From positions 930,001 to 994,000 of the forward strand of contig NZ_CP103289.1 in the NCBI RefSeq assembly GCF_024757985.1: 64,000 nucleotides of DNA. Direction: 5' to 3'. Below the pieces are notes generated by a model. The model did no database searches and was not told the origin of the DNA. It worked only from the letters and a program-made list of their open reading frames with translations. The stretch's first letter is position 1. Each line of letters starts with the position of its first letter. Below, piece after piece: positions 30,980 through 40,715 of this stretch. The translations under genes and the position numbers were made by a program. Source of the stretch: Cellulomonas sp. NS3. Its GTDB lineage: Bacteria > Actinomycetota > Actinomycetes > Actinomycetales > Cellulomonadaceae.

Positions 30980-33277
30980 ATGCTCACGCTCGGACCCACG
31001 AGCCTCACCATCGTCAGTGTCATCGCCGCGATCGCCGTCGCCGCGCTGATCTACGCGGTCGTGCTCAGACGTCAGGTGCTCGCCGCCGGCGAGGGCACCG
31101 CGAAGATGCAGGACATCGCGCGCGCCGTGCAGGAGGGCGCGTCGGCGTACCTCGCGCGGCAGTTCAAGACGCTCGCGGCGTTCGCGCTCGTCGTGTTCCT
31201 GCTGCTGTTCCTGCTGCCGGGGGACATGGGCATCAAGGTCGGGCGGTCGATCTTCTTCCTCGTCGGCGCCGGGTTCTCGGCGGCGATCGGGTTCCTCGGC
31301 ATGTGGCTCGCGACGCGGGCGAACCTCCGGGTCGCCGCCGCGGCGTCGTCCCCGGGAGGGCGGGCCGAGGGGGCGCGCATCGCGTTCCGCACCGGCGGCG
31401 TCGTCGGCATGTGCGTCGTCGGGCTGGGCCTGCTCGGTGCCGCGTCCGTCGTGCTGATCTACCGCGGCGAGGCGCCCTCGGTGCTCGAGGGCTTCGGATT
31501 CGGCGCCGCGCTGCTCGCGATGTTCATGCGCGTCGGCGGCGGCATCTTCACGAAGGCCGCGGACGTCGGTGCGGACCTCGTCGGCAAGGTCGAGCAGAAC
31601 ATCCCCGAGGACGACCCGCGCAACGCCGCCACGATCGCGGACAACGTGGGCGACAACGTCGGGGACTGCGCGGGCATGGCGGCGGACCTCTTCGAGTCCT
31701 ACGCGGTCACGCTCGTCGCCGCGCTCATCCTGGGCAAGGCCGCGTTCGGCGAGGAGGGTCTCGTGCTCCCGCTCATCGTGACCGCGATCGGCGCGCTCGT
31801 CGCGGTCCTCGGCGTCGTCATCACCAAGGTGCGCGGCAACGAGAGCGGGCTCGCAGCCATCAACCGGGGCTTCTACACGGCGGCGCTCGTCGGGGTCCTG
31901 CTCGCGGCCGTCGCCGCGTACGTGTACCTGCCGTCGACGTTCGCCGAGCTCACGGGCGGCACCGCGGGCCTCGAGACGCACGGGGGAGACCCGCGGCTCG
32001 TCGCGACGCTCGCCGTCGCCATCGGCGTCGTCCTCGCCGGGGTCATCCTGTGGGTCACGGGCTACTTCACCGGCACGACGTCGAAGCCGACCAAGCACGT
32101 CGCCCGCACGTCGCTCACGGGTGCCGCGACCGTCGTCCTCTCGGGCATCGGCGTCGGCTTCGAGTCGGCGGTCTACACCGCGGGCATCATCGCGGCCGCG
32201 ATCTGCGGTGTGTTCCTGCTGGCCGGCGGCTCGGTGTCGCTCGCGCTGTTCCTCATCGCGCTCGCGGGCTGCGGCCTGCTCACCACGGTCGGCGTGATCG
32301 TCGCGATGGACACGTTCGGCCCGGTCAGCGACAACGCGCAGGGCATCGCCGAGATGTCGGGCGACGTGACCGAGGAGGGCGCGCAGATCCTCACGGACCT
32401 CGACGCCGTCGGGAACACCACCAAGGCCGTGACCAAGGGCATCGCGATCGCGACGGCCGTGCTCGCGGCGACCGCGCTGTTCGGCTCGTACGCGGACGCC
32501 GTCTCCACGGCCCTGCGGGACGTCGGTGAGGCCGCGGTGGAGAGCGACATCGTCGCCGCGATGCTGAGCTACTCGATCATCTCGCCGATCACGCTCGTCG
32601 GGGTCATCCTGGGCGGCGCGACCGTGTTCCTGTTCTCGGGCCTCCTCATCGACGCGGTGACCCGCGCCGCCGGGGCCATCGTGTTCGAGGTGCGCCGCCA
32701 GTTCCGCGACCACCCCGGGATCATGACCGGCGAGGTCCGGCCCGAGTACGGCAAGGTCGTCGACATCTGCACGCGCGACTCGCTGCGGGAGCTCGCGACG
32801 CCGGGCCTGCTCGCGGCGTTCGCGCCCATCGCGGTCGGCTTCGGGCTCGGTATCGGCCCGCTCGCCGGGTTCCTCGCCGGCGCGATCGGCGCGGGCGTGC
32901 TCATGGCCGTGTTCCTCGCGAACTCGGGCGGGGCGTGGGACAACGCGAAGAAGATCGTCGAGGACGGCCACTACGGCGGCAAGAACTCCGAGGCGCACGC
33001 CGCCGTCGTCATCGGCGACACCGTCGGCGACCCGTTCAAGGACACCGCGGGCCCGGCGATCAACCCGCTGATCAAGGTCATGAACCTCGTGGCCCTGCTC
33101 ATCGCCCCGGCGATCGTCGCGATCAGCGTGGGCGAGGACGCGAACCACGCGCTGCGGCTCGCGATCGCGCTCGCCGCGACGGCCATCGCGTTCGGCGCGG
33201 TCATCGCCTCCCGGCTGCGCGCGGCGCGCGTCGACCAGGAGGGCCGCCTCGAGCAGGAGACGCAGCTCGTGCGCTGA
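30980..33277 (+). CDS. hppA: Membrane-bound proton-pumping pyrophosphatase
   Basis: Hydrolyses pyrophosphate and pumps H+ across the membrane. ATG 30980 after GAGGAGG; 765 residues with about 16 membrane helices. Catalytic loops are GGGIFTKAADVGADLVGKVEQNIPEDDPRN (with the DxxxD and KxE acids), ADNVGDNVGDCAGMAADLFES, and the C-terminal GGAWDNAKKIVEDG and VVIGDTVGDPFKDTAGPAINPL. The GNTTKA segment has Lys where K+-dependent enzymes have Ala, so it should be K+-independent. A strong hairpin follows. Confidence 0.96.
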   Translation: MLTLGPTSLTIVSVIAAIAVAALIYAVVLRRQVLAAGEGTAKMQDIARAVQEGASAYLARQFKTLAAFALVVFLLLFLLPGDMGIKVGRSIFFLVGAGFSAAIGFLGMWLATRANLRVAAAASSPGGRAEGARIAFRTGGVVGMCVVGLGLLGAASVVLIYRGEAPSVLEGFGFGAALLAMFMRVGGGIFTKAADVGADLVGKVEQNIPEDDPRNAATIADNVGDNVGDCAGMAADLFESYAVTLVAALILGKAAFGEEGLVLPLIVTAIGALVAVLGVVITKVRGNESGLAAINRGFYTAALVGVLLAAVAAYVYLPSTFAELTGGTAGLETHGGDPRLVATLAVAIGVVLAGVILWVTGYFTGTTSKPTKHVARTSLTGAATVVLSGIGVGFESAVYTAGIIAAAICGVFLLAGGSVSLALFLIALAGCGLLTTVGVIVAMDTFGPVSDNAQGIAEMSGDVTEEGAQILTDLDAVGNTTKAVTKGIAIATAVLAATALFGSYADAVSTALRDVGEAAVESDIVAAMLSYSIISPITLVGVILGGATVFLFSGLLIDAVTRAAGAIVFEVRRQFRDHPGIMTGEVRPEYGKVVDICTRDSLRELATPGLLAAFAPIAVGFGLGIGPLAGFLAGAIGAGVLMAVFLANSGGAWDNAKKIVEDGHYGGKNSEAHAAVVIGDTVGDPFKDTAGPAINPLIKVMNLVALLIAPAIVAISVGEDANHALRLAIALAATAIAFGAVIASRLRAARVDQEGRLEQETQLVR

Positions 33278-33314
33278 CGTCGGGACGTGCGCGGGGCGAC
33301 CCGCGCCGGGAGGT

Positions 33315-33352
33315 CACGAGGGGATCCGCCGGGGCCGGCGGGTCCCCTCGTG
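33315..33352 (+). terminator. Hairpin terminator after hppA
   Basis: A 16-bp stem (CACGAGGGGATCCGCC pairs with GGCGGGTCCCCTCGTG, one G-U pair) around a 6-base loop, 37 bases after the hppA stop. Confidence 0.8.
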
Positions 33353-33446
33353 CGTCGGCGGGCGTGTGGCGCGGGCCGCGCTCCGGGGGCGCGCCGGGCG
33401 GGCCGACGTCGCGCTGGGCGGGCGTGCCCGGCGCGGAGACGGTGAG

Positions 33447-34214
33447 ATGGGCGCCATGCCGGTGCTGCGCGTGATGACCTACAACCTCAAGGGCCTCAAG
33501 CTCGACGCCGCGGCGGCCGCCGCCGTCGTGCGGGCCGCGGACCCCGACGTGGTGGGCGTCCAGGAGCCGCCGCGCGGGCCGCTCGGCCGGTGGCGGCTGC
33601 GGCGGTTCGCGCGCGACGCGGGGCTGCGGGTCGTGGTCGGCCACGGCGGTGCACGCACGACGGCGCTGCTGGTGTCCCCGCGCGCGGGGCGGGTCGAGGA
33701 CGCCCGTGCGGTGCGCCTGCCGTGGTTCGGGGCCCGCGAGCGCCGGACGGCGTGGACGCGCCGCGGCTACGCGCTCGCGACGGTCGACGGCGTGCGGGTC
33801 GTGTCGGTGCACCTCTCGCTCGACCGGCTCGAGCGTGCGCGCCACCTGGGCCGCATCCTCGCGGAGGTGGAGGCGACGCCCGGGCCGTGCGTCGTGGTGG
33901 GTGACCTCAACGAGCAGCCCGGCGGCGAGACGTGGGGCCGCCTGGGTGCGCTGCTGCGGGACGCGCACGTCGCGGCGGCGCACGACGACGGGGGCGAGGC
34001 CCCCGGCCCCGGCGGCGTGGCCGGCCGCGGGTCCGGCAGTGTCGCGGGAGAGCCGGCCCGCACGTTCAGCGCGGTGCGCCCGCGGCGGCGGATCGACGCG
34101 GTGCTCGCGAGCGCCGACCTCGTCCCGCGCGGTGCCCGGGTGCCCGACGACGACGCCGCCCGCCGGGCGAGCGACCACCTCCCGATCGTCGCGGAGCTCG
34201 AGCTGCCCGGCTGA
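33447..34214 (+). CDS. Endonuclease/exonuclease/phosphatase-family protein
   Basis: 255 residues from ATG 33447 (ATG 33456 possible). EEP fold landmarks: LRVMTYNLKGLK at the N-terminus (Asn ligand), DVVGVQEPPRG (the Glu ligand), VVSVHLSLD, VVVGDLNEQPGG (catalytic DLN) and the final ASDHLPIVAELEL (SDH). Such proteins are Mg-dependent nucleases or phosphodiesterases; the substrate is unknown. No signal peptide, so cytoplasmic. Confidence 0.9.
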   Translation: MGAMPVLRVMTYNLKGLKLDAAAAAAVVRAADPDVVGVQEPPRGPLGRWRLRRFARDAGLRVVVGHGGARTTALLVSPRAGRVEDARAVRLPWFGARERRTAWTRRGYALATVDGVRVVSVHLSLDRLERARHLGRILAEVEATPGPCVVVGDLNEQPGGETWGRLGALLRDAHVAAAHDDGGEAPGPGGVAGRGSGSVAGEPARTFSAVRPRRRIDAVLASADLVPRGARVPDDDAARRASDHLPIVAELELPG

Positions 34215-34352
34215 GGAGGACCGGCTCGCGCCCGCCGAGCCGGCGGCCCGACCCGGCTCGCGCGGGCCGCCGCCCGGTCCGGACCGCCGCGGTCGACCCG
34301 GTCGGGGTCACCGCGCGACGGCGCAGCGAGGAGCGCACGGCAGGATGGTCCG

Positions 34353-35999
34353 GTGACCGAGCCGACCCTGCCGTCCGGAACCCCGCGTACCGACCCGGCG
34401 CTGCTCGACGCGTTGCGCGAGGACCTCGCCGGCTCCGGCTACACGGTCGACGGCGTCGAGGACCTGCTCGGTCCGCTCGCGGCGTCGGCGCTGCACCGCG
34501 AGGAGGCGGTCCCGGCGCTGCGCGCGACGGCCGGCACGGCCGACCCCCGGGCGGCGCTCGTGCGCGCGTTCGTGCTCGGCGTCGACGTGCCGCGTGCGGA
34601 CCTCGAGCGCGCGCTCGGGCGGCTCGGCGTCGCGGGCGCCCAGGCGCTCGGGCTGGTCGAGGCCGCGGGCGAGGGACCCGGGGACGCGGTGCGCGCGCGG
34701 GTCGACCTCCGGCCGTACGAGGCGGCCGACGGCCTCGACACCGGGACGGCGGCCGCGGACGCGTCGGGCGGCACCGGGGGCGACGCGCAGGGCACCGTCG
34801 ACTGGTGGGTCGCGTCCGACCTCGGCGAGCTCGCGACGGGCCGGGCGCTGCGCACGGACCACGTGCTCGGCGTCGGCGGCGCGTCGACGACGCTCGCGCA
34901 GGTGACCGTGCGGGACCCGCGCGCCCGCGCGCTCGACCTCGGCACGGGGTGCGGCATCCAGGCGCTGCACGCGGCCCGGCACTCCCGGTCGGTCGTCGGG
35001 ACCGACATCTCCCGTCGCGCGCTCGCGTTCGCGCGGTTCAACGCGGACCTCGCAGGGGTCGCGCGCGACCGGTTCGAGCTGCGCGCGGGCTCGATGCTCG
35101 ACCCGGTGAGCGGCCCGGACGAGCCGCTGTTCGACCTCGTCGTGTCCAACCCGCCGTTCGTCATCACGCCCCGCTCAGCGGCGGCGGGCCCGCAGGGCGA
35201 CGTCCCGCTCTACGAGTACCGCGACGGCGGCCGCGCGGGCGACGCGATCGTGCGCGAGCTGGTCACCGGGGTCGGCGCGGTGCTGGCCCCCGGCGGCGTC
35301 GCCCAGCTGCTCGGCAACTGGGAGGTCCGCCGCGGCGAGGCGTGGCACGAGCGCGTGGGGGAGTGGGTCGAGGAGTCGGGCCTCGACGGCTGGGTCGTCC
35401 AGCGCGAGCTGCAGGACCCCGCGCAGTACGCCGAGACGTGGATCCGCGACGGCGGCACGACGCCGGACCGGGACCCCGAGGCGTGGGCGCAGCGGTACGG
35501 CGCGTGGCTCGACGACTTCGCGTCGCGCGACGTCGAGGCCGTCGGCTTCGGGATCGTGACGCTGCGCCGTCCGCTCGACGGCCCGCCGACGATGCGCCGG
35601 CTCGAGGAGGTCACGGGCGGGGTCCGTCAGCCGCTCGGCCCCGCGATCGCGGCCTCGCTCGCTGCGCACGCGTGGCTCGCGCGGCGCGACGACGACGCCC
35701 TCGCGCGCGAGCACCTGGTCGTCGCGGCCGACGTCACCGAGGAGCGCTACCTCACGCCCGGGCACAGCGACCCGAGCGTCGTGCTGCTCCGCCAGGGCGG
35801 TGCGTTCGGCCGGACGGTCCGCGCAGGGACCGCCCTGGCCGGGCTGGTCGGGGCGTGCGACGGCGAGCTCACGGTCGGGCAGGTCGTCGGCGCGCTCGCG
35901 TCGCTGCTCGGCGTCGGCGCGGACGACGTCGCCGCCGACGTGCTGCCGAGCGTCCGCGGGCTCGTCCTCGACGGGCTGCTCGCGCCCGCGGGCGCCTGA
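34353..35999 (+). CDS. SAM-dependent methyltransferase (RlmG/PrmC-like, NPPF type)
   Basis: 548 residues from GTG 34353. An N-terminal ~170-residue helical domain precedes a Rossmann methyltransferase domain with ALDLGTGCGIQALHAARH (motif I), VVGTDISRRALAFARFNADL (motif II) and FDLVVSNPPFVI (motif IV, NPPF). The NPPF tetrapeptide is typical of N-methyltransferases acting on rRNA bases or glutamine. A third domain of about 200 residues follows. This three-part architecture is common to an actinobacterial group without a proven target. Confidence 0.85.
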   Translation: MTEPTLPSGTPRTDPALLDALREDLAGSGYTVDGVEDLLGPLAASALHREEAVPALRATAGTADPRAALVRAFVLGVDVPRADLERALGRLGVAGAQALGLVEAAGEGPGDAVRARVDLRPYEAADGLDTGTAAADASGGTGGDAQGTVDWWVASDLGELATGRALRTDHVLGVGGASTTLAQVTVRDPRARALDLGTGCGIQALHAARHSRSVVGTDISRRALAFARFNADLAGVARDRFELRAGSMLDPVSGPDEPLFDLVVSNPPFVITPRSAAAGPQGDVPLYEYRDGGRAGDAIVRELVTGVGAVLAPGGVAQLLGNWEVRRGEAWHERVGEWVEESGLDGWVVQRELQDPAQYAETWIRDGGTTPDRDPEAWAQRYGAWLDDFASRDVEAVGFGIVTLRRPLDGPPTMRRLEEVTGGVRQPLGPAIAASLAAHAWLARRDDDALAREHLVVAADVTEERYLTPGHSDPSVVLLRQGGAFGRTVRAGTALAGLVGACDGELTVGQVVGALASLLGVGADDVAADVLPSVRGLVLDGLLAPAGA

Positions 36000-36003
36000 G
36001 GGG

Positions 36004-36813
36004 TCAGCCCCGCGCGCCGGTCGCCGGAGCCGCCGGCGTCGCGGGCGCCTCCTGGTTGAGCACGAGCTCGACCTCGCCGCGCGCCAGCTCGAGCGTCGCG
36101 ACCGCGGTCTGGGCCTGCGCGGCGTACCCGATCCGGTCGCTCGCACGCAGGACGTCCCACACGGCGCCACCCTGCTCGGTGCCCATGAGGTCGACGAGCG
36201 CGTGCGCCTCCTCGATCAGCGCGTCGAGCTCGGTGCGCTGGGCGGCGAGGACCTGCGCGCCGGCCTCCTCCTCGAGAACGAGCGTCGCGGCCTCGACCCG
36301 GTCGGAGACCGAGAAGACCTGGCCGGGGATGGTGCAGTCGACCTCGGTCGAGAACAGGCCCGCGGCGTTGAACCGGGCCTCCTCCTGCGCGGCGCGCACG
36401 ACCCACTCGTACGTGCGGCCCGTCTCCTCGACCACGAGGTAGCCGAGGCCGTCGGCCGCCATGACCTCGCTGAGGAGGCGGCCGTCGGACAGGAACGCCG
36501 CGGCGGTCAGGTCGCCCTCGGTCGTCGGGGTCCCCTCGACCTCGAGGCGCAGCTCGGAGTCGACGCCGGCGTACCCCGCGAGCTGGGCGGTCGCCTCGGT
36601 CGCGAGGCACTCGTCGCCCTCCGGCGCGGCCAGGTTCGTCAGGTGGAGCACGCGCTCCTGGCCGTCGAGGCGCACGCGCAGGGTGTCCCCGGACTCGACC
36701 GCGGTGACGGTCGCGAGCGTCTCGTCGGCCCCCCGGTCGAGCAGGACGAACCCGGCTGCCCCCACGGCCACGACGAGCACGGCGGCGCCGGCGATCACGA
36801 GCTTGGTCCTCAC
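36004..36813 (-). CDS. Membrane-anchored thermonuclease-like (SNase fold) protein
   Basis: 269 residues from GTG 36813, preceded by AAAGGAA. An N-terminal membrane segment (LVIAGAAVLVVAVGAAGFVLL) leads into an SNase-like domain (ATVTAVESGDTLRVRLDGQERVLHLTNLAAPEGDECLATEATAQL). In SNase the DGDT and LxGIDxPE motifs carry catalytic residues; here they read ESGDT and LTNLAAPEG, so some ligands are altered and catalysis is doubtful. A helical C-terminal region with EEAHALVDLM and an Ala/Pro tail follows. Confidence 0.75.
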   Translation of the reverse strand: MRTKLVIAGAAVLVVAVGAAGFVLLDRGADETLATVTAVESGDTLRVRLDGQERVLHLTNLAAPEGDECLATEATAQLAGYAGVDSELRLEVEGTPTTEGDLTAAAFLSDGRLLSEVMAADGLGYLVVEETGRTYEWVVRAAQEEARFNAAGLFSTEVDCTIPGQVFSVSDRVEAATLVLEEEAGAQVLAAQRTELDALIEEAHALVDLMGTEQGGAVWDVLRASDRIGYAAQAQTAVATLELARGEVELVLNQEAPATPAAPATGARG

Positions 36814-37068
36814 GAGCGTTCCTTTCGACTGTCGCCGCCACGCGTCGGGGGTCGGTCCCGGGCGCGGCAAAGTCGCCCGCCCGGCGACTGCACCGGACGG
36901 ACGACTGTCGAGCGAGATGTGGTCGGACCATAGCGCCGGTGTGTGAACGCCACGTGTCGCGTCCGCGCCCCGTGTCACGCGTCCGGAGCAACGCGGGGCC
37001 TGCGGGGCCCCGGTTCACCCGCCGCCGGGCTCGTTGACCCCCGTCCCGCCCCGGGCCAGGGTGGGCGG

Positions 37069-37941
37069 ATGGGCAGCCACCGGGGGACGCGCGAGCCGGA
37101 CGGGAGCCCGGCCGCACCCCGGGAGGGGAGCGGCCGGCACGCAGGCCCGGCGCCGGCCGCGCCCGACGCGCCCGCGGCCCCGGCGTCGCCCGCACCCCAG
37201 GTGCCGGACGCGCCCGCGGTGCGCGCGGCCGGCCTGCGCGTCGTGCGTGGGGGCCGGCGCGGCACGGTCGTCCTCCCCGGCCTGGACGTCACGGTCCCCG
37301 CGGGGCAGGTCGTCGGGCTCCTCGGGCCGAGCGGGAGCGGCAAGAGCACGTTCCTGCGCGCGGTGGTGGGGGTCCAGGAGGTCACCGGGGGAGTCGTGGA
37401 GGTCCTGGGGCTGCCCGCGGGGTCGCCCGCGCTGCGGCACCGGGTCGGGTACGTCACGCAGACGCCGAGCGTCTACACCGACCTCACCGTCACCGAGAAC
37501 CTGCGCTACTTCGCGGCGGTCGTCGGTGCGCCGCCGGGCGACGTCGCGCGCGTGCTCGACGACGTGGACCTCACGCGGCACGCACGCCGGCGCACGGGTG
37601 GGCTCTCGGGCGGCGAGCTCGCGCGCGTGTCGCTCGCCGCGGCGCTGCTCGGCAGCCCGGACCTGCTCGTGCTCGACGAGCCGACCGTCGGCCTCGACCC
37701 CGTGCTCCGGCGCGACCTCTGGGACCTGTTCCGGCGGCTGCGCGACGGCGGGACGACGCTGCTCGTGTCGAGCCACGTGATGGACGAGGCGACGCGCTGC
37801 GACCGGCTCCTCCTGCTGCGCGAGGGACGGCTCGTCGCGGACACGGACCTGCCCCAGCTCCTCGCCCGCACCGGGGCGGCGGACGTCGAGCACGCGTTCC
37901 TCACGCTCGTCGAGCGCGACGAGGCGGTGGCCGCCCGGTGA
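37069..37941 (+). CDS. ABC transporter ATP-binding protein
   Basis: 290 residues from ATG 37069 (start uncertain, ~50 low-complexity residues first). Walker A GLLGPSGSGKSTFLRAV, Q-loop VGYVTQTPSVY, signature LSGGELARVSLA, Walker B LLVLDEPTVGLDP and H-loop LLVSSHVMDEATRC show a complete ATPase of the drug/ABC-2 exporter type. It overlaps the permease gene by four bases. The export substrate is unknown. Confidence 0.93.
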   Translation: MGSHRGTREPDGSPAAPREGSGRHAGPAPAAPDAPAAPASPAPQVPDAPAVRAAGLRVVRGGRRGTVVLPGLDVTVPAGQVVGLLGPSGSGKSTFLRAVVGVQEVTGGVVEVLGLPAGSPALRHRVGYVTQTPSVYTDLTVTENLRYFAAVVGAPPGDVARVLDDVDLTRHARRRTGGLSGGELARVSLAAALLGSPDLLVLDEPTVGLDPVLRRDLWDLFRRLRDGGTTLLVSSHVMDEATRCDRLLLLREGRLVADTDLPQLLARTGAADVEHAFLTLVERDEAVAAR

Positions 37942-38669
37942 GCGCGCGACTCACGCACGCGACGGCCGCGCGCGTGCTCTCCCAGCTCCGGCACGACCAC
38001 CGCACGCTCGCGGTCATGCTCGCGCTGCCGTGTGTGCTGCTGGGGCTCGTCGCCTGGATCTTCGACGGCACGCCCGTGCTGGACCGGTTCGGCCCGCTGC
38101 TGCTCGGCCTGTTCCCGATGATCGTGATGTTCCTGGTCACGAGCGTGGCGACGCTGCGGGAGCGGACGACGGGCACGCTCGAGCGGCTCATGGCGACCCC
38201 GATCGGCCGGGGCGACGTCGTGGCGGGCTACGCGCTCGCGTTCGGGCTCGCCGCCGTCGTGCAGGCGCTCGTGCTGACCGGCGTCGCGGTGGGGCTGCTG
38301 GGCATGGACGTCGCCGGGCCGGTGTGGGTCGTCGGGCTCGTCGCGGTGCTGAACGCGGTGCTCGGCTCGACGCTCGGGCTCGCGGCGTCGGTGCTCGCGC
38401 GCACCGAGTTCCAGGCGGTCCAGCTCATGCCGGCGATCGTGTTCCCGCAGATCCTCACGTGCGGCATCCTGCTGCCGCGCGACCAGATGCCGGCCCTGCT
38501 CGAGGCGGTCTCGCGCGTGCTGCCGCTCACGTACGGGGTCGACGCGCTCCAGGTGCTCGCGGCCGGCGGCGGGCTCGTCGACGTGCGCGGCGACGTGCTC
38601 GTGCTCACGGGCTTCATCCTCGCGGCGGTGCTCGTCGGGGCGACGACGCTCCGGCGGCGGACACCCTGA
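37938..38669 (+). CDS. ABC-2 type permease
   Basis: 243 residues from GTG 37938, overlapping the ATPase gene. Six predicted membrane segments; TTGTLERLMATPIGRGDVVAGYALAFGLAA is the characteristic cytoplasmic loop of ABC-2 permeases, and QILTCGILLPRDQMPALLEAVSRVLPLTYGVDALQ the typical C-terminal part. Forms a two-gene exporter with the preceding gene. Confidence 0.92.
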   Translation: MSARLTHATAARVLSQLRHDHRTLAVMLALPCVLLGLVAWIFDGTPVLDRFGPLLLGLFPMIVMFLVTSVATLRERTTGTLERLMATPIGRGDVVAGYALAFGLAAVVQALVLTGVAVGLLGMDVAGPVWVVGLVAVLNAVLGSTLGLAASVLARTEFQAVQLMPAIVFPQILTCGILLPRDQMPALLEAVSRVLPLTYGVDALQVLAAGGGLVDVRGDVLVLTGFILAAVLVGATTLRRRTP

Positions 38670-38704
38670 CCGGGCGAGGCGGGCCCCGTCGGTAGTCTGG
38701 CGCC

Positions 38705-39532
38705 GTGAGCACTCAGCAGAACGTCCGCGTCGCGGTGCTCGGTGGCGGGGTGATGGGCGAGACGGTGGTCTCGGCGCTCCTGTCCGCGGGCTGGTCCGCG
38801 GACGACGTCGACGTGACCGAGCAGTACGCCTCGCGCGCGACCGAGCTCGCGCAGCGGTACGGCGTCAACGCGTCGGACACCAACCCGCACACGGTCCGGC
38901 ACGCCGAGGTCGTGGTCGTCGCGCTCAAGCCGAACGTGGTCGGTCCCGTGCTCGAGGAGATCGCGGACTCGGTCCGCCCGGGGACGCTGGTCGTGACCGT
39001 CGCCGCGGGGCTGCCCGTCGCGTTCTACGAGCAGCGGCTCCCGGAGGGCACGCCGGTCGTCCGCGTCATGCCGAACACGCCCGCGGTCATCGGCCACGGC
39101 GCGAGCGCGATCGCCGCCGGCACGCACGCGACCGACGAGCACCTCGCGCTCGTCGAGCGGATCCTCGGCGCGACGGGGCTCGTCGTCCGGGTCGCCGAGA
39201 AGGACCTCGACGCCGTCACGGCGATCTCCGGCTCCGGCCCGGCCTACGCGTTCTACGTGATCGACGCGCTCGCGGAGGCCGGCGTGCTGCTCGGGCTCAC
39301 GCGCGACCTGGCGTCGAGGCTCGCGGTCGCGACGATCGAGGGGGCCGCGGCCCTCGCGCAGCAGAGCGGCGAGCACCCGGTGGTGCTGCGCGAGCGCGTC
39401 TCGTCCCCCGGCGGGACGACGGTCGCGGGTGTGCGCGCGCTCGACGCCCACGGGGTGCGCGCCGGGATCCTCGCCGCCGCGGAGGCTGCGCGGGACCGCT
39501 CGCGGGAGCTCGCCGCCGAGTCGGCGAAGTAG
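38705..39532 (+). CDS. proC: Pyrroline-5-carboxylate reductase
   Basis: Last step of proline synthesis. 275 residues from GTG 38705. N-terminal NADP fold RVAVLGGGVMGETVVSALLSAGW; VVVALKPNVVGPVLEEI; VRVMPNTPAVIGHGASAIAAG; the C-terminal helical domain has AISGSGPAYAFYVIDALAEAGVLLGLTR and the signature RVSSPGGTTVAGVRALD. Length is that of the family. Confidence 0.96.
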   Translation: MSTQQNVRVAVLGGGVMGETVVSALLSAGWSADDVDVTEQYASRATELAQRYGVNASDTNPHTVRHAEVVVVALKPNVVGPVLEEIADSVRPGTLVVTVAAGLPVAFYEQRLPEGTPVVRVMPNTPAVIGHGASAIAAGTHATDEHLALVERILGATGLVVRVAEKDLDAVTAISGSGPAYAFYVIDALAEAGVLLGLTRDLASRLAVATIEGAAALAQQSGEHPVVLRERVSSPGGTTVAGVRALDAHGVRAGILAAAEAARDRSRELAAESAK

Positions 39533-39540
39533 GCACGGCC

Positions 39541-40575
39541 GTGACCGCCGGCGTGGGTGCGCCGCGCCCGCCCGCGATGAGCGACGTCGCGCAGCTCGCG
39601 GGCGTCTCGCACCAGACCGTCTCGCGCGTCCTGAACGACCACCCGAGCGTGCGCGCGGAGACGCGGGAGCGCGTGCTCGACGCGATCGCGACGCTCGGCT
39701 ACCGGCGCAACAGCGCCGCGCGGGCGCTCGTGACCCGGCGCTCGGGCACGATCGGCGTCGTCACGACGGGGTCGGTGCTGTTCGGCCCGACCAGCACGCT
39801 CGTCGCGCTCGAGGAGGCCGCGCGCGACGCCGGCTACTTCGTGAGCGTCGCGACGATCAGCGTGTTCGACGCCGCGACGATGCACCGGGCGCTCGAGCAC
39901 TTCATGGGCCAGGGCGTCGAGGGCATCGCGATCATCGCCCCGCAGGTCGAGGTCACCGAGGCGGTCGCGTCGTTCGACGCGCCGGTCCCGGTCGTGATGA
40001 TCACGAGCTCCGCGCAGCCCGTCGGCTCGACGATCCGGACCGTGACGGTCGAGCAGACCGACGGAGCGCGGCAGGCCACCCGGCACCTCGCCGAGACGGG
40101 GCACCGCGAGATCGTGCACCTCGCGGGCCCGCAGGACTGGTTCGACGCGCGCGACCGGCTCGCGGGCTGGCGCGCGGAGTGCGCGGCGCTGGGGCTGGCG
40201 ACGCCCGAGCACATCGAGGGCGACTGGACGGCCGAGCGCGGCTACGCCGTCGGCCTGCGGCTCGCGCGGGAGGGGGCCCCGAGCGCGGTCTTCGCGGCGA
40301 ACGACCAGCTCGCGCTGGGCCTGCTGCGCGCGTTCTGGGAGCAGGGGCTGCGCGTGCCGCAGGACGTCGCGGTCGTGGGCTTCGACGACGTCGCGGGCTC
40401 GGCGTACTTCATCCCGCCGCTCACGACGGTCCGCCAGGACTTCGCGGCGCTCGGGCGGCTGGCGATCGACGTGCTGTCCGACGCGCTCCAGGGATCCGAC
40501 GTCCGCCGCCCCGCGATCCCGGCGACGCTCGTCGTACGGGCGAGCTCGGTCGCGCCCGCCGCGCCGGTGGGCTGA
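39541..40575 (+). CDS. LacI-family regulator, probable arabinose repressor
   Basis: 344 residues from GTG 39541. N-terminal LacI HTH: MSDVAQLAGVSHQTVSRVLNDHPSVRAETRERVLDAIATLGYRRNSAARAL. The periplasmic-binding-like effector domain follows (GTIGVVTTG, VEGIAIIAPQ, FAANDQLALGLLRAFWEQGLRVPQDVAVVGFDDV). It is immediately upstream of the ara operon and a LacI-type operator (40612-40627), with a second near-identical operator at 50268-50283. Both are probably its targets; the effector would be arabinose or a derivative (inference). Confidence 0.9.
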   Translation: MTAGVGAPRPPAMSDVAQLAGVSHQTVSRVLNDHPSVRAETRERVLDAIATLGYRRNSAARALVTRRSGTIGVVTTGSVLFGPTSTLVALEEAARDAGYFVSVATISVFDAATMHRALEHFMGQGVEGIAIIAPQVEVTEAVASFDAPVPVVMITSSAQPVGSTIRTVTVEQTDGARQATRHLAETGHREIVHLAGPQDWFDARDRLAGWRAECAALGLATPEHIEGDWTAERGYAVGLRLAREGAPSAVFAANDQLALGLLRAFWEQGLRVPQDVAVVGFDDVAGSAYFIPPLTTVRQDFAALGRLAIDVLSDALQGSDVRRPAIPATLVVRASSVAPAAPVG

Positions 40576-40599
40576 TCGGTGCGGTCCGCTCGCCGCTCC

Positions 40600-40627
40600 T
40601 TGACACTCGGCATGTGAGCGTTAACAT
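40600..40627 (+). promoter_or_regulatory. araB promoter with LacI-type operator
   Basis: TTGACA (40600-40605), 16-base spacer, TAACAT (40622-40627) form a -35/-10 pair. The -10 lies inside the semi-palindrome ATGTGAGCGTTAACAT (40612-40627), a LacI/CcpA-family operator. Binding there would block RNA polymerase. The same arrangement recurs before ytfQ. Confidence 0.78.
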
Positions 40628-40715
40628 TGACGCGCCGCGGTGTTCTGCCGACGGCGCCCCCGCTGGCGCGCCGACGCAGCCACCGGGTGCCCACCCCGTC
40701 ACGGACCGGAGCGAC